Below, piece after piece: positions 8,544-17,918 of a DNA stretch of 64,000 nucleotides. The stretch's first letter is position 1, and each line of letters begins with the position of its first letter. The DNA comes from Sphingomonas phyllosphaerae. Its GTDB lineage: Bacteria; Pseudomonadota; Alphaproteobacteria; Sphingomonadales; Sphingomonadaceae. Where the stretch lies: assembly GCA_036946405.1 (NCBI GenBank), contig JAQIJC010000001.1, positions 57,501 through 121,500 on the forward strand, written 5' to 3'. Position numbers and translations under genes: made by a program. The notes beneath the pieces were generated by a model. It was not told the origin of the DNA. It worked only from the letters and a program-made list of their open reading frames with translations, and made no database searches.

Positions 8544-9779
8544 GTGACGAGGGTCGGACGACAGCAGGGAACGCCGCGACTGATCGCGCTGGGCATCGCC
8601 GTCTTCAGCTGGCTGGTATTCGTCTTTCGCCTGTCGGTGCCCGCCAAACCGGTGTTCGACGAGGTTCATTACCTCCCCGCCGCGCGCGCGCTGCTCGCGC
8701 TATCCGGGCCGACCAACATCGAACATCCTTTGCTTGCCAAGGAGTTGATCGCGGCGGGCATTCATCTGTTCGGCGACGTGCCGTTCGGATGGCGGATCGC
8801 CTCGACGCTGGCGGGCAGCGCGACGATGGCGGGCGTGTTCGCGCTTACGCACTTGTTGACGCAGCGCGTCCGCCCGGCGCTGCTCGCGACGATATTCGCG
8901 CTGCTCGGCTTCACGATCTACATCCAGGCGCGGATCGCGATGCTCGACACGTTCATGGTCGCGTTCCTGATCTGGGGCATCGTCTTGCTCAGTTCGGCGA
9001 TCCGCGACGGCAGCGTCTTACGGTGGAGCGCGGGCAGCGTGCTGTTGGGACTGGCCACCGCGTGCAAATGGGCCACCGCCCCCTATGTCGCCGCGGCCGC
9101 AATCACCTTCGTGCTGATGCGCCGCGAACGGCCGCAGCGCTGGCCGGGACTCGGCACCGTCCCGGCGCTGGCGCTGCTCGGCGGGCTCTCGGTGCTCACC
9201 TACGTCCTGACGTTCGCGCCCGCCTTCTTCTACGCCAGCGACGCGCTGACGCTGCGCACCCTGCCGCAATTCCAATGGGATATGTATCTGCGCCAGACGC
9301 AGAAGCTGCCGCCGCACACCTATCAGTCGACCTGGTGGACCTGGCCGTTCCTGATCCGCCCGATCTGGTATCTCTACGAGCCGGTCGACGGCGCGCAGCG
9401 CGGCATCCTGCTGCTCGGCAATCCGGCGGTGATGTGGGGCGGGCTGGTCGCGGTGGCCGCCTGCTATCAAGCATGGGTAAAGACCGGCGCGGCGCGGCTG
9501 CTCGCCCCCGCGGCGCTATGGACCTTCTCGGTGGCGATCTTCGCGATCATCCCCAAGTCGCTCGGCTTTTATTATTATTACTATCCGTCGAGCGTGCTGC
9601 TGTGCGTCGCGCTGGCAGTGGCGATCGATTACCATCGCGTGGCGCTCGGGCGATGGGTCGAGCTGTTCCTGCTGCTGGTGTTCGCGCTGTGGCTGTATTT
9701 CCTGCCGGTGCTCAGCGCGCAGGCGCTCGCCAATCCGGCGGCGTTCCATCGGTTTACGTGGTTCAATAGCTGGGTGTAG
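8544..9779 (+). CDS. PMT-type (GT39) dolichyl/polyprenyl-phosphate-dependent mannosyltransferase
   Basis: A polytopic membrane protein of 411 residues. The early luminal/periplasmic loop has the catalytic acidic pair in VFDEVHYLPAARALL, followed by NIEHPLLAKELI, as in protein O-mannosyltransferases. The C-terminal part (WTWPFLIRPIWYLYE, then FYYYYYPSSVLLC) resembles the PMT four-helix C-terminal domain. GTG 8544 is chosen because GGAGGAAAAG lies about ten bases upstream. Its partner may be the convergent gene at 9968-11062, which looks like the enzyme that loads sugar onto the lipid carrier. The target (protein, lipid or polysaccharide) is unknown. Confidence 0.8.
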   Translation: MTRVGRQQGTPRLIALGIAVFSWLVFVFRLSVPAKPVFDEVHYLPAARALLALSGPTNIEHPLLAKELIAAGIHLFGDVPFGWRIASTLAGSATMAGVFALTHLLTQRVRPALLATIFALLGFTIYIQARIAMLDTFMVAFLIWGIVLLSSAIRDGSVLRWSAGSVLLGLATACKWATAPYVAAAAITFVLMRRERPQRWPGLGTVPALALLGGLSVLTYVLTFAPAFFYASDALTLRTLPQFQWDMYLRQTQKLPPHTYQSTWWTWPFLIRPIWYLYEPVDGAQRGILLLGNPAVMWGGLVAVAACYQAWVKTGAARLLAPAALWTFSVAIFAIIPKSLGFYYYYYPSSVLLCVALAVAIDYHRVALGRWVELFLLLVFALWLYFLPVLSAQALANPAAFHRFTWFNSWV

Positions 9780-9792
9780 TTCTCACCCAGAA

Positions 9793-9957
9793 CCGTTCGT
9801 GCTGAGGAGGCATTGAGCCTGTCGAAATGATCGGGTGAACATGCCCCCGGCATGTTCAGGATCGTCCGGGGGACGATCCGACCCGATCATCGTCTCGAAG
9901 CACATGCCCTTCGAGACGAGGCTTCGACAAGCTCAGCCTCTCCTCAGGGCGAACGGA
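9793..9957. repeat. Family G palindromic repeat with two inner hairpins
   Basis: The outer arms are CCGTTCGTGCTGAGGAGG and CCTCTCCTCAGGGCGAACGG, with CTGTCGAA and TTCGACAAG inside them. Nested between ATGATCGGGT and ACCCGATCAT are two small hairpins, GAACATGCC/GGCATGTTC and GGATCGTCC/GGACGATCC. A shorter relative lies at 44683-44793. The repeat separates two convergent genes. Confidence 0.8.
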
Positions 9958-9967
9958 AGTGGAGAGT

Positions 9968-11062
9968 TCACCGATACCGTCCCCAGGTAAACCGCGACGA
10001 CAGCGCGTAATTCCATACCGCGCCGACCAGCACGCCGAGCAGCGCCGACGCCGCCCACGCCCCCTGCCGTACGTCGTGGAGGAATGCCGCCACTCCGACG
10101 TTCGCCACCGCGCCGACCGAACAGACGAGGCAGAACGCCACCCAGCCGTCGAGCAAGGCGCGCGCGCCGCGCAACCGCCGGTCGCGATAGGTCAGCGCAT
10201 TGTTGAGGAAGAAGTTGAAGGTCATCGCCGCAAAGGTCGCGACGATCTGTCCGGTCAGGAACGTCAGCCCGGCGACGACGTAGAGCAGCGACAGCACGCT
10301 CATATGCACCCCGGCCCCCAGCGCGCCGATCATCGAGAACATCGCAAAGCGCACCGGCACGATGCGCCCGAGCCGCCGGTCGTAGAGCGCGATTAAATAT
10401 TCCATCGCGACGACGTGATCGAGCTTACTCTCGCCGACCGCGCGCGTGCGGAAGACATAGGGAAGTTCGACGAAGCGCAGCGGGCGCGGCGATGCGCCGA
10501 TGATGTCGAGCAGGATCTTGAACCCGATCCCGCCGAGGTGCGGGACCAGCGCGCGCAGCACATCGGTACGGATCGCGAAGAAGCCGCTCATCGGATCGCT
10601 CAGGTCGGTATGCACCACGCGTGCGGCGATCCGCGTCGCCAGCGCCGATTTCGCAACCCGGTCGCGGTCCCATTCGCCGGTCCCGCCGCCCGCGACGAAG
10701 CGCGAGCCGATCGCCAGGTCGAGCGCCGGGTCGTCGCGGAGCGCGGCGAGCATCGTCGGCAGCAGCGTTTCGTCGTGCTGGAGGTCCCCGTCCATGACCG
10801 CGACGACCGGCGCGGCCGTGGCGCACATCCCCTCGATACACGCGCTCGACAGCCCGCGCCGGCCGATCCGCTGGATCACCCGCACGCGCGGGTCGTGGAG
10901 CGCGAGGTCGCGCGCGGTTTGTGCGGTGCCGTCGGGGCTGTCGTCGTCGACGAACAGCACTTCCCAGTCGAGCCCGTCGAGCGCCGCCGCCAGCCGCGCC
11001 ACGACCGACGCGACATTGCCGCGTTCGTTGAAGGTCGGGACGACGATCGCGAGGTCGAGCAT
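9968..11062 (-). CDS. Polyprenyl-phosphate glycosyltransferase (GT2, Dpm1-like) fused to a GtrA domain
   Basis: A 364-residue two-domain protein. Residues 1-230 are a GT2 glycosyltransferase with the nucleotide-sugar and metal sites VVPTFNERGN, FVDDDSPDGT and VMDGDLQHDE, and the Dpm1-like signature SDPMSGFFAIR. Residues 240-364 form a GtrA domain with four hydrophobic helices (FAMFSMIGALGAGVHM, FNFFLNNALTYRDRR). The fused form would make a polyprenyl-phosphate sugar at the inner leaflet and help flip it. The convergent PMT-like protein could use this donor. The sugar (mannose or glucose) cannot be told from sequence. Confidence 0.88.
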   Translation of the reverse strand: MLDLAIVVPTFNERGNVASVVARLAAALDGLDWEVLFVDDDSPDGTAQTARDLALHDPRVRVIQRIGRRGLSSACIEGMCATAAPVVAVMDGDLQHDETLLPTMLAALRDDPALDLAIGSRFVAGGGTGEWDRDRVAKSALATRIAARVVHTDLSDPMSGFFAIRTDVLRALVPHLGGIGFKILLDIIGASPRPLRFVELPYVFRTRAVGESKLDHVVAMEYLIALYDRRLGRIVPVRFAMFSMIGALGAGVHMSVLSLLYVVAGLTFLTGQIVATFAAMTFNFFLNNALTYRDRRLRGARALLDGWVAFCLVCSVGAVANVGVAAFLHDVRQGAWAASALLGVLVGAVWNYALSSRFTWGRYR

Positions 11063-11073
11063 TAATTCTTAGC

Positions 11074-11180
11074 CACCACCCCGGCGAACGCCGGGGGCCA
11101 GTCGGGGACGGTTTGTGGCAGGACGCTGCGTTCGACCAACACGGCTTTCCAAACTGGGCCCCGGCGTCCGCCGGGGTCGT
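11074..11180. repeat. Family E palindromic repeat
   Basis: CACCCCGGCGAACGCCGGGG at the left is matched by CCCCGGCGTCCGCCGGGGT at the right, with CCAGT and ACTGGG just inside. Other copies are at 43528-43634 and 62505-62598. It lies between two genes on the same strand. Confidence 0.85.
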
Positions 11181-11189
11181 AAAAAGAAG

Positions 11190-12242
11190 TTACAGCGCCG
11201 CCAGCACCGCGTCACCCATCGCACGGGTGGTCGCGGTGCCGCCCAGATCGGGGGTGCGCGCGCCGGTCGCCAGCGCCGCCGACACCGCCGCCTCGATCCG
11301 GTCGGCCGCGTCACTCGCGTCGAGCGAGTGGCGCAGCATCATCGCCGCCGACAGAATCGCCGCGCACGGATTGGCCTTGCCCTGCCCGGAGATGTCGGGC
11401 GCGGAGCCGTGGATCGGCTCGTACAGCCCCTTGCCGTTGGCATCGAGCGATGCCGAGGGCAGCATCCCGATCGATCCGACGCACATGCTCGCCTGATCCG
11501 AAAGAATGTCGCCGAACAGATTGCCGGTCACGATCGTATCGAACGCACCCGGGTTGCGGACCAGCTGCATCGCGGCATTGTCGACGTACATGTGGGTCAG
11601 CTCGACCTGCGGATAGTCGGCGGCGACCTCGATCACCACGTCGCGCCACAATTGCGAGGTTTCGAGCACATTGGCCTTGTCGACCGAGCAGAGTTTGCCG
11701 CGCCGCTTGGCCGCGGTCTGGAACCCGACGTGCGCGATGCGGCGGACTTCGCTTTCGTCATAGCGCATCAGGTCGTGGCCTTCGCGCAAGCCCTCCTCGG
11801 TGGTGCCGCGGCCCTTGGCGCCGAAATAGACGTCGCCGTTCAGCTCGCGGACGATCACCAGATCGATCGCATTCGCCACCTCGGGCTTCAGTGTGGAGGC
11901 GTCTTCGAGCCCGGCGAACATCTTGGCCGGACGCAGATTGGCGAAGGTCGTCAAATTCTTGCGCAGCCCGAGGATCGCCTGTTCGGGGCGCAGCGCGCGT
12001 TCGAGCGAGTCGAACGCGGGATCACCGACCGCGCCGAACAGCACCGCATCGGCACGCTTGGCGAGCGCCAGCGTCGCGTCGGGCAGCGGGTGCCCGCTGG
12101 CGCGATAGCCCGCGCCGCCGACCGGTGCCTCCTCGAACACCAGCCCGAGATCGAGCGCGTCGAGCACGCGCCGCGCCTCGGCGGTCACTTCGGGGCCGAT
12201 CCCGTCGCCGGGCAGGATTGCGATGAGCTTGCCGTGTGTCAT
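11190..12242 (-). CDS. leuB: 3-isopropylmalate dehydrogenase
   Basis: A 350-residue isocitrate/isopropylmalate dehydrogenase family protein that oxidatively decarboxylates 3-isopropylmalate in leucine synthesis. The N-terminal [11 protein letters not shown], the substrate-binding region around [17 protein letters not shown], and [19 protein letters not shown] near the C-terminal third are all typical, as is the length. ATG 12242 gives the standard beginning [14 protein letters not shown]; an upstream in-frame start at 12275 would add 11 unusual residues and run to within a few bases of recO. It follows recO on the same strand with a 29-bp gap. Confidence 0.95.
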   Translation of the reverse strand: MTHGKLIAILPGDGIGPEVTAEARRVLDALDLGLVFEEAPVGGAGYRASGHPLPDATLALAKRADAVLFGAVGDPAFDSLERALRPEQAILGLRKNLTTFANLRPAKMFAGLEDASTLKPEVANAIDLVIVRELNGDVYFGAKGRGTTEEGLREGHDLMRYDESEVRRIAHVGFQTAAKRRGKLCSVDKANVLETSQLWRDVVIEVAADYPQVELTHMYVDNAAMQLVRNPGAFDTIVTGNLFGDILSDQASMCVGSIGMLPSASLDANGKGLYEPIHGSAPDISGQGKANPCAAILSAAMMLRHSLDASDAADRIEAAVSAALATGARTPDLGGTATTRAMGDAVLAAL

Positions 12243-12271
12243 GGCCGCACCGCATGGCGCGCCCGCGCGCG

Positions 12272-13003
12272 TCACGCAACCGCCCTCTTCAATCGCTCGA
12301 TCAGCCGCGCACGCGCTGGCAGCGGATCACGGCGTCGGTCGAGCAGCACGTCGCGCGCAAGGAAATGGCCGGTGATCGCCAGCGCCTCCAGCACCTGCGC
12401 GCCGTCCGCTGTCCCACCGTCGCGCAGGAACGCCGGCAGCGGAAAAAGTCGCGCCTCATAGCCCGCCGCCGCGGCGCGCGACACCGCCGCGCCGCTCTTC
12501 GGGCTGACGAAAGCGAGGTCGTCGGTGGCGCCGGTCGCGATGCACGTCGTGAGGTCGAGCCCGAAGCCGAGTTCGGCGAGCAGCAGCAGTTCGTAGCGCG
12601 CCATCACCGCCGCCCAGCCGCGCGCGCTGGGTGCCGCTTCGATCGCGTCGAGCACGCCGCCGAGCGCGTCGTAGAGGTACGGATAGGGCTGCGCCTCGGG
12701 CAGCGCGGCGGCGGTGAGCGCGGTGAGCCAGTCGAGCCCCGCGGCGGGGAGCGCCGATTCGTGGAGCGCGGCGCGGGTGTGGACCAGTTCGCAGGTGAGT
12801 GCGGCGAGTTGTTCCTCGGTACGCGCGCGCCATTCGCCGCGGATCAGGTTGCCGGGTTGTAAGACGGGCCGCAGCCCGCGGGCGTGACCGCCGCGAACGT
12901 AGCCGGGGCGGACACCATCATCGCGCGTCAACGCCCGCGCCACCGCGCCATGCTCGCCGTGCGCGCGGACGGCGAGCAGGATGGCGTCGGCGGTCAGGTG
13001 CAT
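12272..13003 (-). CDS. recO: DNA repair protein RecO
   Basis: A 243-residue RecO protein, which with RecF and RecR loads RecA onto SSB-coated single-stranded DNA. The N-terminal OB fold begins [27 protein letters not shown], followed by [10 protein letters not shown]. The helical C-terminal half includes [18 protein letters not shown] and [13 protein letters not shown]. Only one of the zinc-type cysteines seen in some RecO proteins is present (in LTTC), as is common in sphingomonads. It has typical length and probably shares a transcript with leuB. Confidence 0.92.
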   Translation of the reverse strand: MHLTADAILLAVRAHGEHGAVARALTRDDGVRPGYVRGGHARGLRPVLQPGNLIRGEWRARTEEQLAALTCELVHTRAALHESALPAAGLDWLTALTAAALPEAQPYPYLYDALGGVLDAIEAAPSARGWAAVMARYELLLLAELGFGLDLTTCIATGATDDLAFVSPKSGAAVSRAAAAGYEARLFPLPAFLRDGGTADGAQVLEALAITGHFLARDVLLDRRRDPLPARARLIERLKRAVA

Positions 13004-13024
13004 CCGACCGCGCCAGCCACAAGG

Positions 13025-13122
13025 CCGTCATTCCCGCAAAGGCGGGAATCCAGAACCTCCGACGGTCGCGCTTCTATCGCCAGACCTGCGCGTCTGGATT
13101 CCCGCCTTCGCGGGAATGACGG
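13025..13122. repeat. Family C palindromic repeat
   Basis: CCGTCATTCCCGC at the left pairs with GCGGGAATGACGG at the right, with GCGGGAATCCAGA and TCTGGATTCCCGC inside. A miniature copy consisting of the outer arms only is at 40855-40884. It stands 12 bp from a family B repeat. Confidence 0.85.
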
Positions 13123-13134
13123 TTGTAAGTTTAT

Positions 13135-13223
13135 CGTCGCCCCGGACTTGATCCGGGGCCCCGCTTTCTCTTGCAGGCGGCAGGAGAAAGAAGCGGGGCC
13201 CCGGATCAAGTCCGGGGCGACGG
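13135..13223. repeat. Family B palindromic repeat
   Basis: The arms CGTCGCCCCGGACTTGATCC and GGATCAAGTCCGGGGCGACG pair perfectly. GGGGCCCCGCTT and AAGCGGGGCCCC lie inside. Other copies are at 46428-46513, 46834-46918 and 51051-51137, with a half copy at 40816-40842. It ends six bases before the uvrC stop codon. Confidence 0.88.
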
Positions 13224-13228
13224 GATGG

Positions 13229-15148
13229 TCACCGCGCATGGTAGAAGTCGTACACCTGCTGCGCGACCGCGGCGCTCACCCCCGGCGCCTTGCGCAGGTC
13301 CTCGAGCGACGCGTTGCGCACCGCGCGGCCGGTGCCGAAGTGCATCAGCAGCGCCTTCTTGCGCGCCGGGCCGATCCCCGGCACCTCGTCGAGCGGGCTC
13401 GCGCCGATCGCCTTCGCGCGCTTGGCGCGGTGCGCGCCGATCGCGAAGCGGTGGACCTCGTCGCGCAACCGCTGGAGATAGAACAGCAACGGCGCATTGA
13501 CCGGCAGCGTCAGCTCGCGGCCGTCCATCAGGTGGAAGACCTCGCGCCCCTCGCGGCCGTGGTGCGGTCCCTTGGCGACGCCGACCAGACAGACGTCCTC
13601 GATCCCGAGATCCTCGAGCACCGCCTTGGCGGCGTTAAGCTGCCCGCGCCCGCCGTCGAGCAGCACCAGATCCGGCCAGGTCTCGCCGTCGCGATCGGGG
13701 TCCTCCTCCAGCGCGCGCGAAAAGCGGCGCGTCAGCACCTCGCGCATCATCGCATAATCGTCGTCGGTGGCGGCCTGCTTGATGTTGAACTTGCGATACT
13801 GGCCCTTGCGGAAGCCCTCAGGCCCGGCGACGACCATCGCGCCCAGCGCGTTGGTACCCTGGATATGGCTGTTGTCATAGACCTCGATCCGGTCGGGCGG
13901 ATCGCCCAACTCGAACAGCTCGGCCAGCTCGCGATGCAGCCGCGCCTGCGTGGTGCTTTCGGCGAGGCGGCGCTCCAGCGCTTCCTTCGCGTTGCGCGTC
14001 GCTTGGTCGAGCAGCCGCCTGCGCACCCCGCGCTGGGGCACGGTTATCTCGACCTTGCGCCCGGCCTGTTCGGACAGTGCCTCGATCAGCACCTCGGCGT
14101 CGGGGAGCACGCGGTCGATCAGGATCGTCCGCGCCGGGGGCACTTCCTCGTAGAATTGCGCCATGAACTGCGTCAGCACCTCGTCCTCGGGCACGTCGGC
14201 GGTGTGCGCGGGGAAGAAGCTGCGGTGGCCCCAATTTTGCCCGCCACGGATGAAGAACGCTTCGATCCCGATCAGCCCTTCGTGGCACGCGAGCGCGAAG
14301 ATATCGGCGTCGCCGACCCCCTCGGCATTGATGAATTGCGTGCCCTGGATGAAGGTCAGCGCCTTGAGCCGGTCGCGCAGGATCGCGGCCAGCTCGAAGT
14401 CCATATTGGCGGCGGCCGCCTCCATCTGCGCGCCGAGCTTGGCCTGCACGTCGGTGGCCTTGCCGGCGAGGAACTTCTTCGAATCGGACACCAGCTCGGC
14501 ATAGCCGGCCTCGTCGATCCGCCCGACGCAGGGCGCGGAGCAGCGCTTGATCTGGTACAGCAGGCACGGGCGATCGCGCGTCTTGAAGAAGCCGTCGGTG
14601 CACGACCGCAGCAAGAATAGTTTCTGGAGCGCGTTAAGCGTGTTGTTGACGCTCCCCGCATTGGCGAACGGGCCGTAATAATCGCCCTTGGCGCGGCGCG
14701 CGCCGCGATGCTTCTGGATGCGCGGAAACTGATGGTCGGCGCGTAACAGGATGAACGGGAACGACTTATCGTCGCGCAGCAGCACGTTGTATGCCGGCCG
14801 ATAGCGCTTGATGAGCTGCGCCTCGAGCAGCAGCGCCTCGGCCTCGTTGTTGGTGGTGACGATCGTCATCGACCGCGTCTGCGCGACCATCCGCTGGAGC
14901 CGCTTGGACAGCCGCTCGACCTGCACGTAATTGCCGACGCGGTTCTTGAGCGCGCGCGCCTTGCCGACGTAGAGCACGTCGCCCTTGGCATCGTGCATCC
15001 GGTAGACGCCGGGCTTGAGCGGCAGCGTCTTGAGCACGTTGCGGATCGCCGCCACCCCGCCTTCCAGATCGGGCGCGTCGGCGCCGCGGATCGCGTAGGT
15101 GGCTTTTTCCTCGTTGAAACGGTCGGGGGGGCCGTAGCTGCCTGTCAT
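13229..15148 (-). CDS. uvrC: Excinuclease ABC subunit C
   Basis: UvrC makes the two incisions around DNA lesions after UvrAB recognition. The GIY-YIG nuclease domain comes first (PGVYRMHDAKGDVLYVGKA), then the UVR motif near residues 220-255 (FELAAILRDRLKALT). The RNase H-like C-terminal nuclease carries EVYDNSHIQG and PDLVLLDGGRGQLNAA, and the last 60 residues are the helix-hairpin-helix pair (VPGIGPARKKALLMHFG). ATG 15148 gives 639 residues. An in-frame start at 15184 would add 12 residues without a better ribosome site; GGGAG directly precedes 15148. Confidence 0.95.
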   Translation of the reverse strand: MTGSYGPPDRFNEEKATYAIRGADAPDLEGGVAAIRNVLKTLPLKPGVYRMHDAKGDVLYVGKARALKNRVGNYVQVERLSKRLQRMVAQTRSMTIVTTNNEAEALLLEAQLIKRYRPAYNVLLRDDKSFPFILLRADHQFPRIQKHRGARRAKGDYYGPFANAGSVNNTLNALQKLFLLRSCTDGFFKTRDRPCLLYQIKRCSAPCVGRIDEAGYAELVSDSKKFLAGKATDVQAKLGAQMEAAAANMDFELAAILRDRLKALTFIQGTQFINAEGVGDADIFALACHEGLIGIEAFFIRGGQNWGHRSFFPAHTADVPEDEVLTQFMAQFYEEVPPARTILIDRVLPDAEVLIEALSEQAGRKVEITVPQRGVRRRLLDQATRNAKEALERRLAESTTQARLHRELAELFELGDPPDRIEVYDNSHIQGTNALGAMVVAGPEGFRKGQYRKFNIKQAATDDDYAMMREVLTRRFSRALEEDPDRDGETWPDLVLLDGGRGQLNAAKAVLEDLGIEDVCLVGVAKGPHHGREGREVFHLMDGRELTLPVNAPLLFYLQRLRDEVHRFAIGAHRAKRAKAIGASPLDEVPGIGPARKKALLMHFGTGRAVRNASLEDLRKAPGVSAAVAQQVYDFYHAR

Positions 15149-15193
15149 CTCCCGCGATCTAGGTAGTGCGGCCGGGTGGGGCAACGGGGAGAG

Positions 15194-15326
15194 CGTCGCC
15201 CCTGCGCAGGCAGGGGCTTATGGCTGTGTCGTATGTCGAAGGGTCTGACACAGGGAGCGTGCTGCCTGTGTCAGACCGATCTCGTCATTCGACAGACATG
15301 GGCCCCTGCCTGCGCAGGGGCGACGG
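15194..15326. repeat. Family D palindromic repeat
   Basis: CGTCGCCCCTGCGCAGGCAG at the left matches CTGCCTGCGCAGGGGCGACG at the right; GTCTGACACAGG and CCTGTGTCAGAC pair inside, as do TGTCGAA and TTCGACA. Other copies are at 20031-20165 and 60997-61128. It sits between the uvrC start and the stop of the DUF885 gene. Confidence 0.85.
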
Positions 15327-15329
15327 AGC

Positions 15330-17138
15330 TTACTTGCCGCCCGCCTTCACCCAGTCGGCGATCTTCTTCTCAAGCACCGGCATCGGCAGCGCGCCGGTGT
15401 CCAGCACCTGCGCGTGGAATTTGCGCGGATCGAAGCGCGCGCCGAGTCGCTTCTGCGCGTCAGCCTTGACGCGCGAGATCGTCAGCTGCCCGATCTTGTA
15501 CGCCAGCGCCTGCCCGGGGATCGCGATGTAGCGCTCGACCTCGGCGGTCGCGTCGGTGCGCGACATCGGCGAGTTGGCGAGCATATACTCGATCGCCTGA
15601 TCGCGCGTCCAACCCTTGGCGTGGATCCCGGTGTCGACCACCAGCCGCATCGCGCGCAGCATCTCGTCGTTCAGCCCGCCCATCCGCTGGTACGGATCGG
15701 TCTCCATTCCCAGTTGCGGCCACAACGTCTCGGAATAGAGCGCCCAGCCTTCGACATAGGCGGTGTTGCCGCCGAAGCGCATGAACGCGGGCAATGCGTC
15801 GTTTTCCTGCGCGAGGCTGATCTGGAAGTGATGCCCCGGCACCGCTTCGTGCAGGTACAGCGTCTCCATCTCCCACATGTAGCGCGTCGGGAGGTCGTAG
15901 GTGTTGTAATAGAAGACACCGGGGCGCGATCCGTCCGGGGTGCCCGGCTGGTAGGAGCCGCCCGCGTCGGTCTTCTCCTTGAACGCCGGGACCGGACGGA
16001 TCTCCAGCCGCGTCTTCGGGACGAGCGAGAATTGCTCGCGCACGCGCGCGTCGACACGGCGGCCGATCGCTTCATAGCCCTCGCGCAGCTGCGTCGCCGA
16101 CGACGGCTGGAAACGCTTGTCGGTGCGCAGGAAGGCGAAGAATTCGGGCAGCGAGCCCTTGAAGCCGACCTTGGCCTTTTGCGTCTCCATCTCGCGGGTG
16201 ATCCGCGCGACTTCGGACAGGCCGAGCTTGTGGACCGCATCGGCCTTGAGCGGCAGCGTCGTGTTCGATTCGATCAGATAATCGTAGAGCTTCGCGCCGC
16301 CCGGCATCGCCGACAGCCCGACGCTGTCGCGCGCGACCGGCAGATAGTCGTTCTGGAGAAAATCGCGCAGCCGCTGCTGGACGGGGTTGAGCACCTCGCT
16401 GATCTGGCGCGTGTAGGCGGCACGCAGCCGCGTCTGGTCGGCGGCGGGGATCGCGGCGGGGAAAGTCTTGACCGGGCCGTAGAAGGGCGACGCCTCGACC
16501 CCACCGGCGAGCAGATTGTCGAGTTGCCCGATCATGTTGCGGACGACCAGCTTGGGCTGGACAATCCCGCTCTTCATGCCCTCGCGAAAGCGGGCGATCG
16601 CGGCGTCGAGCTGCGCGGCATATTGGGCGTTGCGCTTCAGGTTGTTGTCATAGTCCGCAACCGACTTGAACGGCGCTGCGCCCTGTCCCGACGCCAGTTC
16701 CGGGTAGAAGGTGTGCAACCCGTAGAAATGATCGAGCGGGCGGACGATCTGTACCGCGAGCAGGTCGGGTGCATAGCCGCGCAGGTTGAGTTCGGCCTGC
16801 TGCTTGAAGACGTCATAGGCGATCTGGTCGACGGGGGTCAGCTTGGCGCGGTCGATCGTCGCCAGCGTCGCAAGGTCCTGCCGCGTCGCCGCTTCCTCGG
16901 CTGCGAGATGCGCGTCGGAAAAGAAGTCACCGAGCTGGTCGGCGTAGCGCATGTCGCCGCGGAACAGCGCCTGCACCGGGTTGCGGCGCAGGCTGCCCTC
17001 GTCGCTGTCGTGGAAGAGCTGGCGGAGCCGAGCGTCGGCGCTGGCGGGGGCGGTGGCCGGGGCAGCGGGGGCCTGCGCGATCGTGGGCGCGGCGGCGGAG
17101 GCGAGCAGCACGGCGGCGGCGGTGATCGAGAAACGCAT
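15330..17138 (-). CDS. DUF885 family secreted metallopeptidase-like protein
   Basis: A 602-residue protein with a clear signal peptide (MRFSITAAAVLLASAAAPTIAQA). The DUF885 family is a large group of probable zinc peptidases, and the key motif HEAVPGHH is at about residues 430-437. The conserved end of the family is also seen (IPGQALAYKIGQ, then FHAQVLDTGALPMPVLE). The protein should act in the periplasm or be exported. The start has AAGGAA about eight bases upstream. Family resemblance is strong; the substrate is unknown. Confidence 0.88.
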   Translation of the reverse strand: MRFSITAAAVLLASAAAPTIAQAPAAPATAPASADARLRQLFHDSDEGSLRRNPVQALFRGDMRYADQLGDFFSDAHLAAEEAATRQDLATLATIDRAKLTPVDQIAYDVFKQQAELNLRGYAPDLLAVQIVRPLDHFYGLHTFYPELASGQGAAPFKSVADYDNNLKRNAQYAAQLDAAIARFREGMKSGIVQPKLVVRNMIGQLDNLLAGGVEASPFYGPVKTFPAAIPAADQTRLRAAYTRQISEVLNPVQQRLRDFLQNDYLPVARDSVGLSAMPGGAKLYDYLIESNTTLPLKADAVHKLGLSEVARITREMETQKAKVGFKGSLPEFFAFLRTDKRFQPSSATQLREGYEAIGRRVDARVREQFSLVPKTRLEIRPVPAFKEKTDAGGSYQPGTPDGSRPGVFYYNTYDLPTRYMWEMETLYLHEAVPGHHFQISLAQENDALPAFMRFGGNTAYVEGWALYSETLWPQLGMETDPYQRMGGLNDEMLRAMRLVVDTGIHAKGWTRDQAIEYMLANSPMSRTDATAEVERYIAIPGQALAYKIGQLTISRVKADAQKRLGARFDPRKFHAQVLDTGALPMPVLEKKIADWVKAGGK

Positions 17139-17244
17139 CGTCGGGGTTCCTTCGGGTCGGACGGCACTCGCAATGACGGAGGAAGTTTTCTTGTCAACGC
17201 CATTGGATCATTGCCAGTGCGGCAACGAAGACGAACCGCCAACA

Positions 17245-17269
17245 CGAAAACGGGCGCCGATGGCGCCCG
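17245..17269 (-). terminator. Intrinsic terminator of the F0 operon
   Basis: On the minus strand, the perfect 8-bp stem CGGGCGCC/GGCGCCCG with a three-base loop is followed directly by TTTTCGTGTT. It lies about 30 bp beyond the atpF stop codon, as expected for the end of the ATP synthase F0 transcript. Confidence 0.75.
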
Positions 17270-17300
17270 CTCCGTCTCAGCCAATCCAGAGGCAATCAGC

Positions 17301-17918
17301 TCAGTTGAGGCGACCGACCTCGGAGATCGCGCGCTCGACCAGCGCGCGGTCGGCGCCGGCATCGTGACGCTCGGCGATCAGCGCGGCGGCCGCAGCGGTC
17401 GCCGCTTCGGCGGTACGCGCGCGGACCTCGGCGATCGCGGCACGCTCGGCAGCGGCGATCTTGTCCTCGGCCATGCGCGTGCGACGCTCCATCAGCGCCT
17501 CGGTATCGTGCTTGGCCTTGGCGACGATCTCGGCCGCTTCGTGATGCGCATTGTCGCGCATCTTGGCGGCATCGGCCTCGGCACCGCGCGCGCGCGCGGC
17601 ATATTCGTCGCGCAGCGCCTCGGCTTCCTTGCGGAGCGCGGCGGCCTCGTCGAGCTGGTGCCGAATCCCGCCGATGCGCTTGTCAAGCATCGCGCCAATC
17701 GCCGCCGGCACCTTCCAAACGACCATGCCGATCAGCACGACCAGCGCAGCGACACCGACCCAGCCAGTGTCGTTGAGACCAAGCGCGGTCGGTGCGGCGT
17801 GCGACTCGCCGTCACCGGCGCTGGTGCCGGCATGGATGCCGCTGCCGTTCGCCATGTCCTGATGCTCGAGCGGTTGCGCCTCGAGATCCTGCGCCAGCGT
17901 GGAGGAGGGATTAGCCAT
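17301..17918 (-). CDS. atpF: F0F1 ATP synthase subunit b
   Basis: A 205-residue peripheral-stalk subunit. After a 50-residue polar N-terminal extension comes one membrane helix (WVGVAALVVLIGMVVWKVP), then a long charged, alanine-rich helix (coiled coil) to the end. The extension is longer than in the E. coli b subunit, but such extensions are usual in this order. Photosynthetic and many alphaproteobacterial ATP synthases have two different b-type chains; this and the preceding gene are that pair. Its start overlaps the stop of atpF' by eight bases. Confidence 0.92.
   Translation of the reverse strand: MANPSSTLAQDLEAQPLEHQDMANGSGIHAGTSAGDGESHAAPTALGLNDTGWVGVAALVVLIGMVVWKVPAAIGAMLDKRIGGIRHQLDEAAALRKEAEALRDEYAARARGAEADAAKMRDNAHHEAAEIVAKAKHDTEALMERRTRMAEDKIAAAERAAIAEVRARTAEAATAAAAALIAERHDAGADRALVERAISEVGRLN

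Noticed and set aside
9793..9957. Possible tRNA or structured small RNA in the 188-bp gap
   Set aside because: The pairing is explained by nested arms of a repeat that recurs at 44683-44793; there is no cloverleaf or CCA end.
13025..13223. Possible short CRISPR-like array (two tandem palindromes)
   Set aside because: The two units belong to different families, there are no equal-length spacers and no cas genes.
12884..14620. A 578-codon plus-strand frame opposite recO and uvrC
   Set aside because: It runs through two palindromic repeats and antisense to uvrC; the residues reflect codon shadow of UvrC.
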